Below, piece after piece: positions 1-10,114 of a DNA stretch of 63,779 bases. The DNA is taken from NCBI GenBank assembly GCA_947642355.1, contig CANRSD010000005.1, positions 1 to 63,779 on the forward strand, given 5' to 3'. The position numbers and the translations under genes were made by a program. The DNA comes from an uncultured Clostridia bacterium. Lineage in GTDB: Bacteria; Bacillota; Clostridia; TANB77; CAG-508. The notes under the pieces were generated by a model. It was not told where the DNA came from, did no database searches, and saw only the letters and a program-made list of their open reading frames with translations. The first letter of the stretch is position 1; every line of letters begins with the position of its first letter.

Positions 1-2
1 GA

Positions 3-566
3 ATAATAGCAAATGATTTTATTCCAAAAGAGAAAATAATTCCATATAAAAGAACCACTTTAAAGTTTTATGGAAGGAAAAGCATTTTTAGAAAAGCATA
101 TAAACCTAAAGGAATAATTGCTTTATATTATTACTATAGATTTTTATTAGGATTGCATAAAAGAAATAATGTGCAGCATAAGTTAACACCTAATATGAGA
201 AAAGCTATTGAAAAAATGGATCATTATTCAGAACAAATAAGATTTTTGTGTAAGTATAAATTAGAAACAATAGAAAATGTAGATGAATTGAAAACAAAGA
301 AGTTAAGAGAAAAGCAAGATATATTAAATGCTAGAAATAGATTATATTATAAAAGAGGTAAAGTAGAGAAGGAAACAGAGAAAAATGAGATTACAAAGCA
401 AATAATTGCAGTTACAACAGAATTAAAAAGAGTAAAAAAGGAAATTAGAATGTGTGATGAAGTTACAGACAATGTTCCTAGTATGAAGGAACAAATAAGA
501 GAAACTGAAGAAAAATCAAAGGGGAAGGAAAAACAAAAGAAGAAAGATAGAAAATATGAAAGATAG
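3..566 (+). CDS. Relaxase (MobA/VirD2-like), C-terminal part, 5' end outside window
   Basis: The reading frame is open from the first bases of the window and has no stop until 566, so the ATG at 153 is internal and the gene starts upstream. The visible part reads KPKGIIALYYYYRFLLG, then KLTPNMRKAIEKMDHYSEQI and FLCKYKLETIENVDELK, which I recognise as the C-terminal part of relaxases from Firmicutes integrative and mobilizable elements. A charged coiled coil and a Lys/Glu-rich tail follow. The catalytic N-terminal domain (Tyr and His triad) is not in the window. The relaxase nicks oriT and pilots the DNA strand in conjugation, so the left part of the window belongs to a mobile element. Confidence 0.8.
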   Translation: MIANDFIPKEKIIPYKRTTLKFYGRKSIFRKAYKPKGIIALYYYYRFLLGLHKRNNVQHKLTPNMRKAIEKMDHYSEQIRFLCKYKLETIENVDELKTKKLREKQDILNARNRLYYKRGKVEKETEKNEITKQIIAVTTELKRVKKEIRMCDEVTDNVPSMKEQIRETEEKSKGKEKQKKKDRKYER

Positions 567-571
567 TAATT

Positions 572-617
572 AAATCTATTTCTTAAAATTTATATGTTTT
601 GAGAAATAGATTTTTTG
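572..617 (+). terminator. Rho-independent terminator after the relaxase
   Basis: A 12-bp perfect stem (AAATCTATTTCT with AGAAATAGATTT) is followed by a T run, directly after the relaxase stop codon. It separates the relaxase from the restriction island. Confidence 0.75.
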
Positions 618-663
618 TCGAAAAAAGTAGAAAAATTGTAGAGTAGAAGATTGTAGAATAATG

Positions 664-692
664 TTGTTAAAAAAAGAAATTTATGATATAAA
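664..692 (+). promoter_or_regulatory. Sigma-A promoter of the restriction island
   Basis: TTGTTA (664-669), a 17-bp spacer ending in TGA, and TATAAA (687-692) form an extended -10 promoter about 50 bases before the first gene of the island. No other strong promoter was seen inside the tightly packed operon. Confidence 0.55.
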
Positions 693-746
693 TATATTAG
701 AAAAATTATAAGTAAAAATAGAAGATAAAAATAACGGGGTAGTAAA

Positions 747-3428
747 ATGATAGAATATAATTTGGAGCCAGAATATGAAAGTTGTTTAGATGAGATAGAC
801 AAAATAAAGAAAAGAAATGAAAAGATTCAATGGGAGGATATAAAAAAATTCAAGAATAGTTTTGAAGATTTATGGGAGATATATGGATTTCCAAAAGATT
901 ATAAAGAAAAATGGGATCAACTTGTTGATTATAGAAAAAGCATTGAAGAAAGAACTGAAAAATCAACAGGATATTTATATGATACTGGAAATGTAAGACA
1001 AGCTATAACGGTACCTACAAATTCAAATTCTGCATGGATGGTATTTAAGGATATGCTAAGAGAAAAGTTTCCAGGAACAGAAACTTTAGTTAATTCTGAA
1101 AGTAGTGCTAAAAGAATATTAGAATGCTTAAAAAGAGAATCAAAAAATGAAGAATCTGGAAAAGGTCTTGTAATGGGATATGTCCAATCAGGTAAGACTA
1201 CAAATATTGAGTCAATAATAACTATGGGGGCTGATTATGGGTATAATGTTTTTATTATGTTACCAGGAACAATAGAAAATCTTAGAAAACAAAATTTGAA
1301 TAGATTACAAGGAGATATTGAATTTTCAAAAAATTCGAACGTTCATTGGAAATTTTTTGATGATATAAAAAATGAGAGATTAGACGGATATTTACAAAAT
1401 GAAAAAGCTAGAATTGTAACTGTTTGTTTAAAAAATTCTACAAGATTAAAGACATTAAATAAATGGTTGATTGATTCAACATCCAAAGCAACAAAGGCAA
1501 AGATGAATGTTATTATTATAGATGATGAAGCTGACCAAGCAAGTATAAACACTAGAAAAATGAATAAAAAGGAAGAAAATGAAAGAACAAAAATTAATAA
1601 ATTAATATTAGAACTTGTTAATTGTAAAAAATTTCATTCAACTAATTATATTAGTTATACAGCAACTCCATATGGAAACTTCTTAAACGAAAATGGTAAA
1701 GAAAGTTTATATCCAAAAGATTTTATTATATCCTTACCAAAATCAAGCCAATATATTGGGGCAGGAGAAATTTTTGGAAATGAAGATGATATAATTGATT
1801 CTTTACCAATACTTGAAGAGATAAATGAAGAAGATTGTATAAAAATGGAGAAATTAAGTATAGATAATTTAGACTTTCCAGATTCACTAAAAAATTCAAT
1901 TTGTTGGTTTATATGTACTTTGGCTATACAAAGGTATAAAAAATCTATAAAGCCAGTAAGCATGCTTATCCATACTAATATAAATACGGGAGTTCATAAG
2001 ACTACAGCTGATGCTATTGAAAAATGGCTTAATATTAATAAAAATACTTTATTAGATGATTGTAAGAAAATATATAATTTAGAAAAAAATAAATTATCAA
2101 AAGAAGAATTTTTAAGAGTTATGAACAATTACAATTTTGACGGATTACACCCAGTAAATGACTATCCAGAATTTGATGATATAAAAAATGAAATTATATC
2201 TATTTTAAATGCTGAAATTTCCCATATTACAATTACTGAGAAAGGAGATTTAAAATTTCATAAAGGAATACATATCGTAATTGATAACTCTAATAATAAA
2301 AAGGGAATAGATGAAAATGGTAATTTTATTAGATTAGCTTATCCAGCAAAGGGAGATGTAGATGTTGCTAGTGGGTTAATTGTAATTGGAGGAAATACGT
2401 TAGCTAGAGGATTAACATTGGACGGATTAACATCGTCGTATTTTTCGAGAAGGGTTGCCCAGGCAGATAGTTTAATGCAAATGGGCAGATGGTTTGGTTA
2501 TAGAATAGGATATGAATTATTACCTAGAATTTGGCTAACCAAGGAAGCAGAAGCAAAATTCAAGGAAGTATCATACATAGAAAATAGATTAAGAGAAGAT
2601 TTGAAAAAATATGATTTAGGAACGAAACCTTCTGAATATGCACCAAAAATACAAAGCTCATATTTGACAAGATTTTTATTAACATCAAAGAATAAATCAC
2701 AGAATGCATCAAAAGCAGGTGCTACATACGAGAAAGTTGATAATCAAACAGTAGTATTTGATAGTAATCCAACAATTCAAAAAGAGAATAAAGAAAAAGC
2801 TATAGAATTTTTAAAAAGATTATTTAGTCAAAATGCATATAAAATAGTAAAAGATAGTTATGTATTTAATAATATTAAATACAAAGAAATAGAGGATAAT
2901 TTTTTTACAGAATTGAAGTATTATAAACAAGATAGATTTTTTGGAAATATTAATGACTTTTATAAATGGATGAATGAACAAAAAGATGATGAAAAATTAA
3001 ATAGTTGGGATATTATTATTGAAAATGATAGTAAAGAAGATAATTATCAAAAAGATAAAATAAAGATTGCAGAAGGAATACAAATTAATAAAGTGAATCG
3101 TTCACAAAGAGTAAAACACTTAGAAAATACAATAGATATCGGTGTTTTAAGAAATCCTAAAGATAGAGAAAATGCATGTTTATATGAAAAAGGTTACAAT
3201 GGAACATTGGAAGAGGTAGAAAAACCCAAATTGTTTCTATATTTTATCGATAAAGATTCAACGGTTCAAAGAGTAAGTAATGACAAAGAAGGAAATCCAA
3301 CAAGAACAGCCTTAAATTTTGAGACAGATATATTAGGATTATATGTATACATACCTAATACCAATAAAGAAAACAAAAATAGAGTTATATGGACCCAAGA
3401 AATGAGAGAGGATATAAATGAAATTTGA
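747..3428 (+). CDS. Z1-domain superfamily II helicase-like ATPase
   Basis: This 893-residue protein has Walker A GYVQSGKT at residues 144-151, Walker B IIDDEADQA around 257-264, and a motif-VI-like QMGRWFGYR around 578-586. The last lies in the Z1 domain (GGNTLARGLTLDGL). Z1 proteins were described by Iyer, Abhiman and Aravind as partners of MutL/MORC-like ATPases in restriction-modification operons. The likely role is an ATP-driven DNA translocase or remodeller coupled to cleavage. It is the first gene of the operon and its end overlaps the GHKL ATPase gene by 11 bases, so the two are probably made together. No nuclease motif is apparent in this protein. Confidence 0.85.
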   Translation: MIEYNLEPEYESCLDEIDKIKKRNEKIQWEDIKKFKNSFEDLWEIYGFPKDYKEKWDQLVDYRKSIEERTEKSTGYLYDTGNVRQAITVPTNSNSAWMVFKDMLREKFPGTETLVNSESSAKRILECLKRESKNEESGKGLVMGYVQSGKTTNIESIITMGADYGYNVFIMLPGTIENLRKQNLNRLQGDIEFSKNSNVHWKFFDDIKNERLDGYLQNEKARIVTVCLKNSTRLKTLNKWLIDSTSKATKAKMNVIIIDDEADQASINTRKMNKKEENERTKINKLILELVNCKKFHSTNYISYTATPYGNFLNENGKESLYPKDFIISLPKSSQYIGAGEIFGNEDDIIDSLPILEEINEEDCIKMEKLSIDNLDFPDSLKNSICWFICTLAIQRYKKSIKPVSMLIHTNINTGVHKTTADAIEKWLNINKNTLLDDCKKIYNLEKNKLSKEEFLRVMNNYNFDGLHPVNDYPEFDDIKNEIISILNAEISHITITEKGDLKFHKGIHIVIDNSNNKKGIDENGNFIRLAYPAKGDVDVASGLIVIGGNTLARGLTLDGLTSSYFSRRVAQADSLMQMGRWFGYRIGYELLPRIWLTKEAEAKFKEVSYIENRLREDLKKYDLGTKPSEYAPKIQSSYLTRFLLTSKNKSQNASKAGATYEKVDNQTVVFDSNPTIQKENKEKAIEFLKRLFSQNAYKIVKDSYVFNNIKYKEIEDNFFTELKYYKQDRFFGNINDFYKWMNEQKDDEKLNSWDIIIENDSKEDNYQKDKIKIAEGIQINKVNRSQRVKHLENTIDIGVLRNPKDRENACLYEKGYNGTLEEVEKPKLFLYFIDKDSTVQRVSNDKEGNPTRTALNFETDILGLYVYIPNTNKENKNRVIWTQEMREDINEI

Positions 3429-5496
3429 TTATGAGATTTTAAGAAATGAGTATATGGGAATATCAGGAAGTTCTTTATTAAGAGCTATCCAAAATAATGA
3501 TATGCCAATTTTGGATTTATTAACAAGAGAAGCAATACAAAATTCACTTGATGCAAAGTTAGAGAATAGAGCAAGTGTTGATGTGGATATAAATATTTCG
3601 AAATTTGATGAAAATAAATTAGCTAATAGCATTGAACCTTTTGGAAGTAAGTTATTAGAAAAATATAAGAATCAAAAATTGGATACATTTATAAGTTTTA
3701 GCGATGCAAACACAACAGGACTAACTGGACCAAAGAATATGAGTGAAGTTACAAATAATAATTATGGAAAATTTATAAATTTAATTTTTAATATTGGAAA
3801 AGCTCAAACTATAGAAAATGCAGGCGGCTCTTGGGGATATGGTAAAACCGTATACTATAGAGCAGGGATTGGATTAGTAATATTCTATTCAAGAATAAAA
3901 ATTAATGATAACTATGAATCTAGAATGGTTATATCTTTAGTTGAAGATGAAGAAAATACAATTATACCAAGTTATAATAATGAAAGTAGACCTAAAACAG
4001 GAATTATGTGGTTTGGAAAGAAAAATAATGAATTTGATCAATTAAATCCTGTAACAAATGAAGAAGATATAAAGCAAATATTAGAAATATTTAAGCTAAA
4101 AGCTTTTGATGGAGATTGCACAGGAACTAAAGTTATAATTCCATTTATAGATGAAAAGAAACTTTTAGATGATACTAATAAAGATGAAAATGCTTTACCA
4201 TGGAATGATAGTGTGGATAAATATATAAAGGTTGCAGTACAAAGATGGTATGCTCCAAGATTAATGAATCCATTTTTTAAGGATAATCCATATTTAAAAT
4301 TAAAAATAAATAATAAATACTTTAATCCTGAGGAGGACTTTCTGCCATTATTCAAGAAAATACAAGATCTTTATAATGCAGGAATAGGAAATATAAAAGA
4401 TAATAGTATAAATGTAGAGAATATTAAATTGTTAAATACATTTTTAAATGAATCGGAAGCAGGAAAAATAGCATATGTAAAAATGAATAGGGACGAATTA
4501 AAAATGAATCAGCCATATAATGAGCCAAGTCCATATTTACAAATTTTTAATACCAAATATAATGAAAAGGATGAGGGTTATCCTATAATCACATTTTGCA
4601 GAAGACCAGGTATGCTATTAAAATATGATGTTGGAGAAAGCTGGTCAAATAGTATAAAGATAGATGAGAACAATTATATAGTTGGATTATTTATAGCAAA
4701 TTCAAATAACTTAATAAAAGTAAAAGAGGATACTGAAGAGAAAAGTTTTGAAAGATATTTAAGAGAATGTGAAAAAGCAGACCATGCAGACTGGATAGAT
4801 TTATCTAACTATACTATAATTAAAAGAGTTCAAAATCAAATAAAGAGTAAAATTAATAATTGCTATGAAGATATAGATTATGAAGAAAACAGAAGTGTGG
4901 ATACAAGATTAAGTAGGACTTTAACAAGTAGATTATTGCCACCAATAGGATTTGGAAAAAGACCATCATCGTTTAATGAAAATAAAAGAGAAACAAATAT
5001 AAATAAATTCTTAAAGAAAAGTTCAAAATCAAATCTAGATTTAATTGATGAATCAATAATTAGAAATGCTTTAGATAGAACTATAAGTAAAGATTTTGAA
5101 ATTACTTTTAGCTTAAAAGATAGAAATATAGAATATGAATTTGAAATAGTATCGGAAGATTCTAATATAACAGGAGAAAAGTGGGAAGAAGATTTTGCAA
5201 ACAAAGAATTTCCTGTTGAATTAATAAAAATTGAATTATTAACATGTGGTGAAGGTGAACAAATACAGTATTATATAAATAAAAAGATAAACGGATATAT
5301 AAATAAATATGAAGATGACAATATAATATTAGAAAAAAGATATACCACAAAATTAAAAAACTGGATTGGATGGAGCATTAAATTGAAGCAGGGGAGTGAA
5401 CTGAGAAAGATTAGAGGTAGAATGTGCTATAAATATAATAATAGAAATTATAAAGGAATCTTATCTAAAGTAAAAGAGGAGATAGATAATGAGTAA
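3418..5496 (+). CDS. MORC/MutL-like GHKL ATPase of a restriction system
   Basis: This 692-residue protein shows the GHKL (Bergerat) ATP-binding motifs in order. REAIQNSLDA at 37-46 includes the catalytic Glu38 and Mg-binding Asn42. FSDANTTGL at 94-102 corresponds to the G1 box, and GGSWGYGK at 136-143 is the glycine-rich ATP lid. The rest, an S5-like middle region and a long C-terminal part, has no motif I know. GHKL ATPases of this group are expected to close as dimers around DNA when they bind ATP, like MutL and MORC. It overlaps both neighbours by 8-11 bases, a strong sign of translational coupling in the Z1 operon. Confidence 0.8.
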   Translation: MKFDYEILRNEYMGISGSSLLRAIQNNDMPILDLLTREAIQNSLDAKLENRASVDVDINISKFDENKLANSIEPFGSKLLEKYKNQKLDTFISFSDANTTGLTGPKNMSEVTNNNYGKFINLIFNIGKAQTIENAGGSWGYGKTVYYRAGIGLVIFYSRIKINDNYESRMVISLVEDEENTIIPSYNNESRPKTGIMWFGKKNNEFDQLNPVTNEEDIKQILEIFKLKAFDGDCTGTKVIIPFIDEKKLLDDTNKDENALPWNDSVDKYIKVAVQRWYAPRLMNPFFKDNPYLKLKINNKYFNPEEDFLPLFKKIQDLYNAGIGNIKDNSINVENIKLLNTFLNESEAGKIAYVKMNRDELKMNQPYNEPSPYLQIFNTKYNEKDEGYPIITFCRRPGMLLKYDVGESWSNSIKIDENNYIVGLFIANSNNLIKVKEDTEEKSFERYLRECEKADHADWIDLSNYTIIKRVQNQIKSKINNCYEDIDYEENRSVDTRLSRTLTSRLLPPIGFGKRPSSFNENKRETNINKFLKKSSKSNLDLIDESIIRNALDRTISKDFEITFSLKDRNIEYEFEIVSEDSNITGEKWEEDFANKEFPVELIKIELLTCGEGEQIQYYINKKINGYINKYEDDNIILEKRYTTKLKNWIGWSIKLKQGSELRKIRGRMCYKYNNRNYKGILSKVKEEIDNE

Positions 5497-6418
5497 TTTA
5501 CTAGAAAGTTTTCCAACTTTAACTAATAATTTAATAGAAAAAAGTGGATTTAAGATTAATGAAATAAAAATCAATTATATAAAGAATGATATGATTAGAA
5601 AATTAGAATTAACACTAATAGAGAGAAATCAATATTTTTTAGATGATGAATATGGAACATGGACACCATTAGAAAACAATTTGAATATTAATATTGAATG
5701 TTCTATACAAGATAAAAATTCATTATTTAACGAAGAATATGGAGTAGCCAATAAAAACTCTATTTTGGGAATTGCTATAAATTATTATTGTAGGAAGACT
5801 AATAAAAACATAAGTAAAAAAATTGCTGAAATAACTTATAATGATAATGAACCAAAGCTGGATTTTGACATTAATTTAACTTTTGACAAAGGAGAATTAT
5901 CTGATAAAATAGGAATTAAAATTATATTATATGTAGATAAATCATATGAGAATGATATATTTGCTAATAGTAGTGGTACTGTACTGGGAATATATCAGGA
6001 ATTAGAAATATTTATAGAAGGAAAAGGTTCATTATTTCCTATAAAAATAATTGATGATAAGAATAAACCTTTATGGTATTCAGAATTTAATTTTATTGAT
6101 ATTAATGAAGATTTATTTGAAGAAAATAATATTTGCTTATATTTAAATAAAGCTCATAGAGATTTTAAAAACTTGAATGCTGAAGGAACTACGATAACTC
6201 CATTAATGAAAGAAGTAATTTCTGAATTTATAGCTTTATTTATAGAGGATGTTATTAATAAAGAAAATGTTGAAAATATTTGCGATTTTGATTACGAAGA
6301 AGAGCAAGCAATAGGAAATGTTGCGAAGTATTGGATTAACTTTTTTGATATTAGGGTAAATGAATTTAAGGATGTTTTATTTTCAGTAAAAACAGCAATA
6401 GATACATTAATTGATTAA
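5489..6418 (+). CDS. Unknown protein of the Z1/MORC restriction operon
   Basis: This is a 309-residue protein of no family I recognise. It is acidic and looks mostly beta in its first two thirds (alternating short hydrophobic stretches such as GIAINYYC and GIKIILYVDK), with a more helical C-terminal end. No signal peptide, membrane segment or catalytic motif is visible. Its ATG lies inside the last codons of the GHKL ATPase gene (ATGAGTAA), so it is translationally coupled. It is probably an adaptor or recognition subunit of the complex; this rests only on position. Confidence 0.6.
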   Translation: MSNLLESFPTLTNNLIEKSGFKINEIKINYIKNDMIRKLELTLIERNQYFLDDEYGTWTPLENNLNINIECSIQDKNSLFNEEYGVANKNSILGIAINYYCRKTNKNISKKIAEITYNDNEPKLDFDINLTFDKGELSDKIGIKIILYVDKSYENDIFANSSGTVLGIYQELEIFIEGKGSLFPIKIIDDKNKPLWYSEFNFIDINEDLFEENNICLYLNKAHRDFKNLNAEGTTITPLMKEVISEFIALFIEDVINKENVENICDFDYEEEQAIGNVAKYWINFFDIRVNEFKDVLFSVKTAIDTLID

Positions 6419-6427
6419 GGAGAAGAA

Positions 6428-7132
6428 ATGGATTGGTTAAAACTAAACAAAGTAAAATCTAAGAATTGCTTTGATGAAATAAATAAAAATAATAATTTTA
6501 ATCCAGATTGCGATGAAAGTTATGAGGAATTTAAAAGGGATATTTTAAATAAATTTTATGAAACATTGAAGGAACTTAATATAGGTGTGAATGATGTTAA
6601 AAATAGAGCATACGATGTAGATTATATATTTGGAATAAAATTATATGAGTTATTAACTTTTAAATATAAAATAAGTGAAAATGAAGCAGGTAATGATGAC
6701 ATTTGGAGATATATTCAATTAAAAGTCTGCCCTCAAATTATAAAATATAGATATGGAATAAATGAGGATAGATATTATAAAAAATCAAGAAGGATGTGGC
6801 TAGAAACATTATGGTGGTATATACACTTAGCATGGAGAAATGATGAAAAAACAACAAGTGAGATTTTGAAAGGTAATACTACAGATACAATATTAAATAT
6901 AATAGACAGAACTAGTACATATGGTTATAGAAGAGATTTATTTAATGAAATTTTGTATAAAAAGTTTTTATATAATGTAACAGATAGAGATCAATTTAGA
7001 AGGATAATGACATTAAATACAATGAAACTTCAAGTAATAGATCCATATTTAGTAAATGGTGGAATAGAAAAATATGTAGAAGAATTATTTATAGAAAGTG
7101 GAGTAGTATTAAATGAATTTAGAAGATCTTAA
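6428..7132 (+). CDS. DUF6339-like protein of the restriction operon
   Basis: This is a 234-residue protein with Trp- and Arg-rich segments (RRMWLETLWWYIHLAW around residues 118-134) and helices to the end. It resembles the DUF6339 proteins that I associate with Z1/methylase operons, but I cannot confirm the family from sequence alone. It starts 9 bases after the previous stop and overlaps the next gene by 20 bases. Its function is unknown and probably structural within the restriction complex. Confidence 0.55.
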   Translation: MDWLKLNKVKSKNCFDEINKNNNFNPDCDESYEEFKRDILNKFYETLKELNIGVNDVKNRAYDVDYIFGIKLYELLTFKYKISENEAGNDDIWRYIQLKVCPQIIKYRYGINEDRYYKKSRRMWLETLWWYIHLAWRNDEKTTSEILKGNTTDTILNIIDRTSTYGYRRDLFNEILYKKFLYNVTDRDQFRRIMTLNTMKLQVIDPYLVNGGIEKYVEELFIESGVVLNEFRRS

Positions 7133-8009
7133 ATTAAAATTAAAATTTCTTGAAGATGGAGACAGAGTATATAAGTTAGATACTAAGATAAACAATTTTT
7201 ATATTATAAAAGATAATGGATGGTATGGAGTTGGAATAGATATAAACTTAGATAAGACAGAATATTTTGAAAAATTTGAAAATGTTAGATTAATAACTAA
7301 GATAAAATATTTTTCGAATGAAAATCATAAGCTATTAGAATTAATTACTAATAAAGTCAATCTAATTGAAGAATTTTCTTTAGTATGTTTTCATTTTATT
7401 AATAAATTTGATAATGAAAAAGTAAATGAGAATATAATAGAAAAAGCTAATAAGTGGTGGGATGAGTGGAAAAAACTTTTAGGGAATGTATTAAAAAGTG
7501 AACGAGATTATGACTTTTTAGGTGAACTTTTAGCATTGAATTATGTTTTAAAAGAAGATTCAAATGCTAAATATTCTAATTTAGCAAGTCATGATATTGA
7601 ACTGCCTCAATATAGTATAGAAGTAAAAAGTACTACAGAAAAATATAATGCGGAAATTCATGTTAATAGTCAATATCAATTAGAAAATAATACGGAAAGA
7701 CCATTAAAACTAATTTTTGTTAGATTAGAAAAATCTCAAATTGGATATTCAATAAAAGATGTTATTGAAAGGTTAAAAACAAAAAATTACGATATTAATA
7801 GTTTAACTAGAATTGAAAATATAGGTACATCAAGTATAAATGAAAAATATAGAATTTTAGAAGCTAGATTATATAATATAGACGATAATTTTCCTAAAAT
7901 TACCTTAAAATCATTAAAGAATGACGAATTACCTAATGGTATTGTTAAGATTGAATATATTGTTGATTTAGATGATATTGATTATGAAGGTATAGATTTG
8001 AATTTTTAA
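7113..8009 (+). CDS. PD-(D/E)XK motif nuclease (DUF4420-like)
   Basis: This 298-residue protein carries the phrase HDIELPQYSIEVKSTTEKY around residues 164-182. An acidic residue followed by E-x-K (IEVKST) is the PD-(D/E)XK catalytic core, and the conserved follow-up QYQLENN and LKLIFVRLEKS is typical of the DUF4420 (PF14390) group found beside Z1 and methylase genes. It is the most probable DNA-cleaving subunit of the island. It overlaps the upstream gene by 20 bases and is followed after 15 bases by the methylase, with an AAAGGGGAG ribosome site between them. Confidence 0.7.
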   Translation: MNLEDLKLKLKFLEDGDRVYKLDTKINNFYIIKDNGWYGVGIDINLDKTEYFEKFENVRLITKIKYFSNENHKLLELITNKVNLIEEFSLVCFHFINKFDNEKVNENIIEKANKWWDEWKKLLGNVLKSERDYDFLGELLALNYVLKEDSNAKYSNLASHDIELPQYSIEVKSTTEKYNAEIHVNSQYQLENNTERPLKLIFVRLEKSQIGYSIKDVIERLKTKNYDINSLTRIENIGTSSINEKYRILEARLYNIDDNFPKITLKSLKNDELPNGIVKIEYIVDLDDIDYEGIDLNF

Positions 8010-8024
8010 AGGGGAGATACGATA

Positions 8025-9125
8025 ATGATAAAATTGGCTACAGTTTTTAGTGGAATAGGTGCAATAGAACAAGCTTTAAAACAGATGAATATAGAATATG
8101 AAATAGTATTTGCATGTGACAATGGAGAGAGATATTTAGATATAGATCAAAAAGAAATAAAGAAACAGATAAAAGGACTATCAGAAGAAGAAAAAGAAAG
8201 GAAAATAAGAGAAATTTATGATGCTACAGGAAAAGAAAATAATGTAAAAAAATCTTATTTTGCAAATTACGATATTACAGAAGATAGATGGTATGAAGAT
8301 ATTAGATTTTTGAATGGAAAAAAATTTAAAGGTGAGGTTGACTTACTTGTTGGAGGAAGCCCGTGCCAAAGCTTTTCAACATATGGTAAAAGAGGTGGGC
8401 TAGAAGATACAAGAGGAACTTTATTTTACGATTATGCAAGATTAATTAAAGAAATTCAACCAAAGGCATTTATTTTTGAAAATGTTACAGGATTATTAAA
8501 TCATGATGATGGAAAAACATGGAGTGTTATAAAAGATGTATTTGAAAGTTTAAATTATCACATAAAATTTAAAGTGATGGATGCACAGCTTTATGGATTG
8601 CCACAAATGAGAAAAAGGGTATTTGTTGTTGGAATAAATAACAACATAGACTATAAAAAAGAATTTGAGTTTCCTAAACATGTGGAATTGAAGGACAAAG
8701 CATCTGATTTCTTAGATGCAGAAGTTGATGACAAATATTATTTAGGAAAGAAAGGTTTTATATATGTTACAACGCCTGAAAGAAATGAGGGAAGGGCAAG
8801 AGTTAATAGAGATATAATAGGATGCCAAACAGCTAATCAGCAATTTAATTGGATAGGTGATTTTAGAGTAGAGAAACCAAAAGAGAGTTTCTATAAAGAT
8901 AAAAGAATATTTGTAGGAAATTATAATGGACAAGATGCAGTTGCAAGAAAAATGACTCCAAATGAATGTTTAAAACTTATGGGATTTAAAGATTTTAAAG
9001 TAGTAGTACCAGATACAGTTGCATATAGACAGTCTGGAAATTCTATAGCTGTTCCTGTGTTAAAGGAAATTACAAAGTCAATTATGGAGTCAATAAGTTT
9101 TGATGATAAGAAGGATGAAATTTAA
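8025..9125 (+). CDS. DNA (cytosine-5) methyltransferase, Dcm family
   Basis: This 366-residue protein has the C5-methylase motifs in order. They are motif I FSGIGAIEQAL (residues 8-18), motif IV GGSPCQSFSTYGKRGG with the catalytic Cys, motif VI FENVTGLL, motif VIII QMRKRVFVVG, motif IX RKMTPNECLKLMGF and motif X RQSGNSIAVPV. It transfers methyl from S-adenosylmethionine to cytosine-5 and should protect host sites from the island's nuclease. The target-recognition region between VIII and IX is short. Its stop overlaps the start of the next gene (TAATG). Confidence 0.93.
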   Translation: MIKLATVFSGIGAIEQALKQMNIEYEIVFACDNGERYLDIDQKEIKKQIKGLSEEEKERKIREIYDATGKENNVKKSYFANYDITEDRWYEDIRFLNGKKFKGEVDLLVGGSPCQSFSTYGKRGGLEDTRGTLFYDYARLIKEIQPKAFIFENVTGLLNHDDGKTWSVIKDVFESLNYHIKFKVMDAQLYGLPQMRKRVFVVGINNNIDYKKEFEFPKHVELKDKASDFLDAEVDDKYYLGKKGFIYVTTPERNEGRARVNRDIIGCQTANQQFNWIGDFRVEKPKESFYKDKRIFVGNYNGQDAVARKMTPNECLKLMGFKDFKVVVPDTVAYRQSGNSIAVPVLKEITKSIMESISFDDKKDEI

Positions 9126-10114
9126 TGAGTGATAATAGTAATATTTGGTATTTAGATAGAGGAAAAAATTTTTTTACAGAAGAAGGGAAAGAATTATTTA
9201 ATACTATAATTAATGTAGTAAATACATATTCGTATTTAGAGAAAATGACATCAAGCGAATTAATAGAAAAATTTCCTCAAAAAATGAAAAAGTCAGGTAA
9301 TCCTAATGCATTATTAACAACTTCAAGGAATATTGGAATAATTAATAAAGAAAATAAGCTAGGGAAAAATATACAATATTATCTTAATGATCAATTAACA
9401 TATAAGGAATTAATTTTTGAGAACTTAACTAAAGTAAATTATGATAAAGAAAGTTCATATCCAGTAAAACCTTTTATAGTCATTTGTAAAACATTATATA
9501 GATTGTATACACTTGACAAAAATGAAGCATATATAACAAAGGCAGATTGTATAAAGTATTTGTATAATATAACAGATTATTTTCAAATAACCAATGAATA
9601 CTGTGATAATATTATAAAAAACCGTAGTTTTGAGAAAGAATCTGCAGCAGTATTAGATATTTGGTTTAATGCTTTACAAAATTTTAATATATTTTCATAT
9701 AGTGATAACACATCTATATTAAAATTAAACGAAGAAGAATTAAACTATTACAAATTTATTGATGAAAAAGGTGGAAGCATTCCTTGCTATTTAAATGGCA
9801 ATAACAAATATGCATCTTATTATGATGACTTAGGTAGCACCGATTTAGGAATAAATTATATTGTACCTCCAGTTGAAATTAATAAGATTAGTAATTTAAA
9901 TATGGAAGAAGTAAAGAAAATTTATGAGTATTTATTTGGAATATGCCCATATGAAAATTGTAGTCTAATTAATAACGAGTATTATGGAATATATAGGCCT
10001 TTTAAAAGTATTAAAAATATTGCTATTAGAAAAATATATACAAACTATAAAAATATAGGAGAATTATTATTTACATATAATAATTATTTTATAAAAAAGG
10101 AGATTAATACATGA
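9125..10114 (+). CDS. Unknown protein downstream of the cytosine methylase
   Basis: This 329-residue protein is not recognised. The N-terminal part (MTSSELIEKFPQKMKKSGN) looks like a helix-turn-helix domain, and a later segment has Tyr- and Asn-rich stretches. No PD-(D/E)XK or HNH motif is obvious. It is coupled to the methylase by a TAATG overlap, and its stop overlaps the start region of the Mrr-type gene by 4 bases. The context suggests a specificity or cleavage partner of the methylase. Confidence 0.55.
   Translation: MSDNSNIWYLDRGKNFFTEEGKELFNTIINVVNTYSYLEKMTSSELIEKFPQKMKKSGNPNALLTTSRNIGIINKENKLGKNIQYYLNDQLTYKELIFENLTKVNYDKESSYPVKPFIVICKTLYRLYTLDKNEAYITKADCIKYLYNITDYFQITNEYCDNIIKNRSFEKESAAVLDIWFNALQNFNIFSYSDNTSILKLNEEELNYYKFIDEKGGSIPCYLNGNNKYASYYDDLGSTDLGINYIVPPVEINKISNLNMEEVKKIYEYLFGICPYENCSLINNEYYGIYRPFKSIKNIAIRKIYTNYKNIGELLFTYNNYFIKKEINT

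Noticed and set aside
153-566. ATG at 153 as the true start of the first gene
   Set aside because: The frame is open to the window edge and the upstream residues (KPKGIIALYYYYRFLLG) are part of the relaxase family sequence, so 153 is internal.
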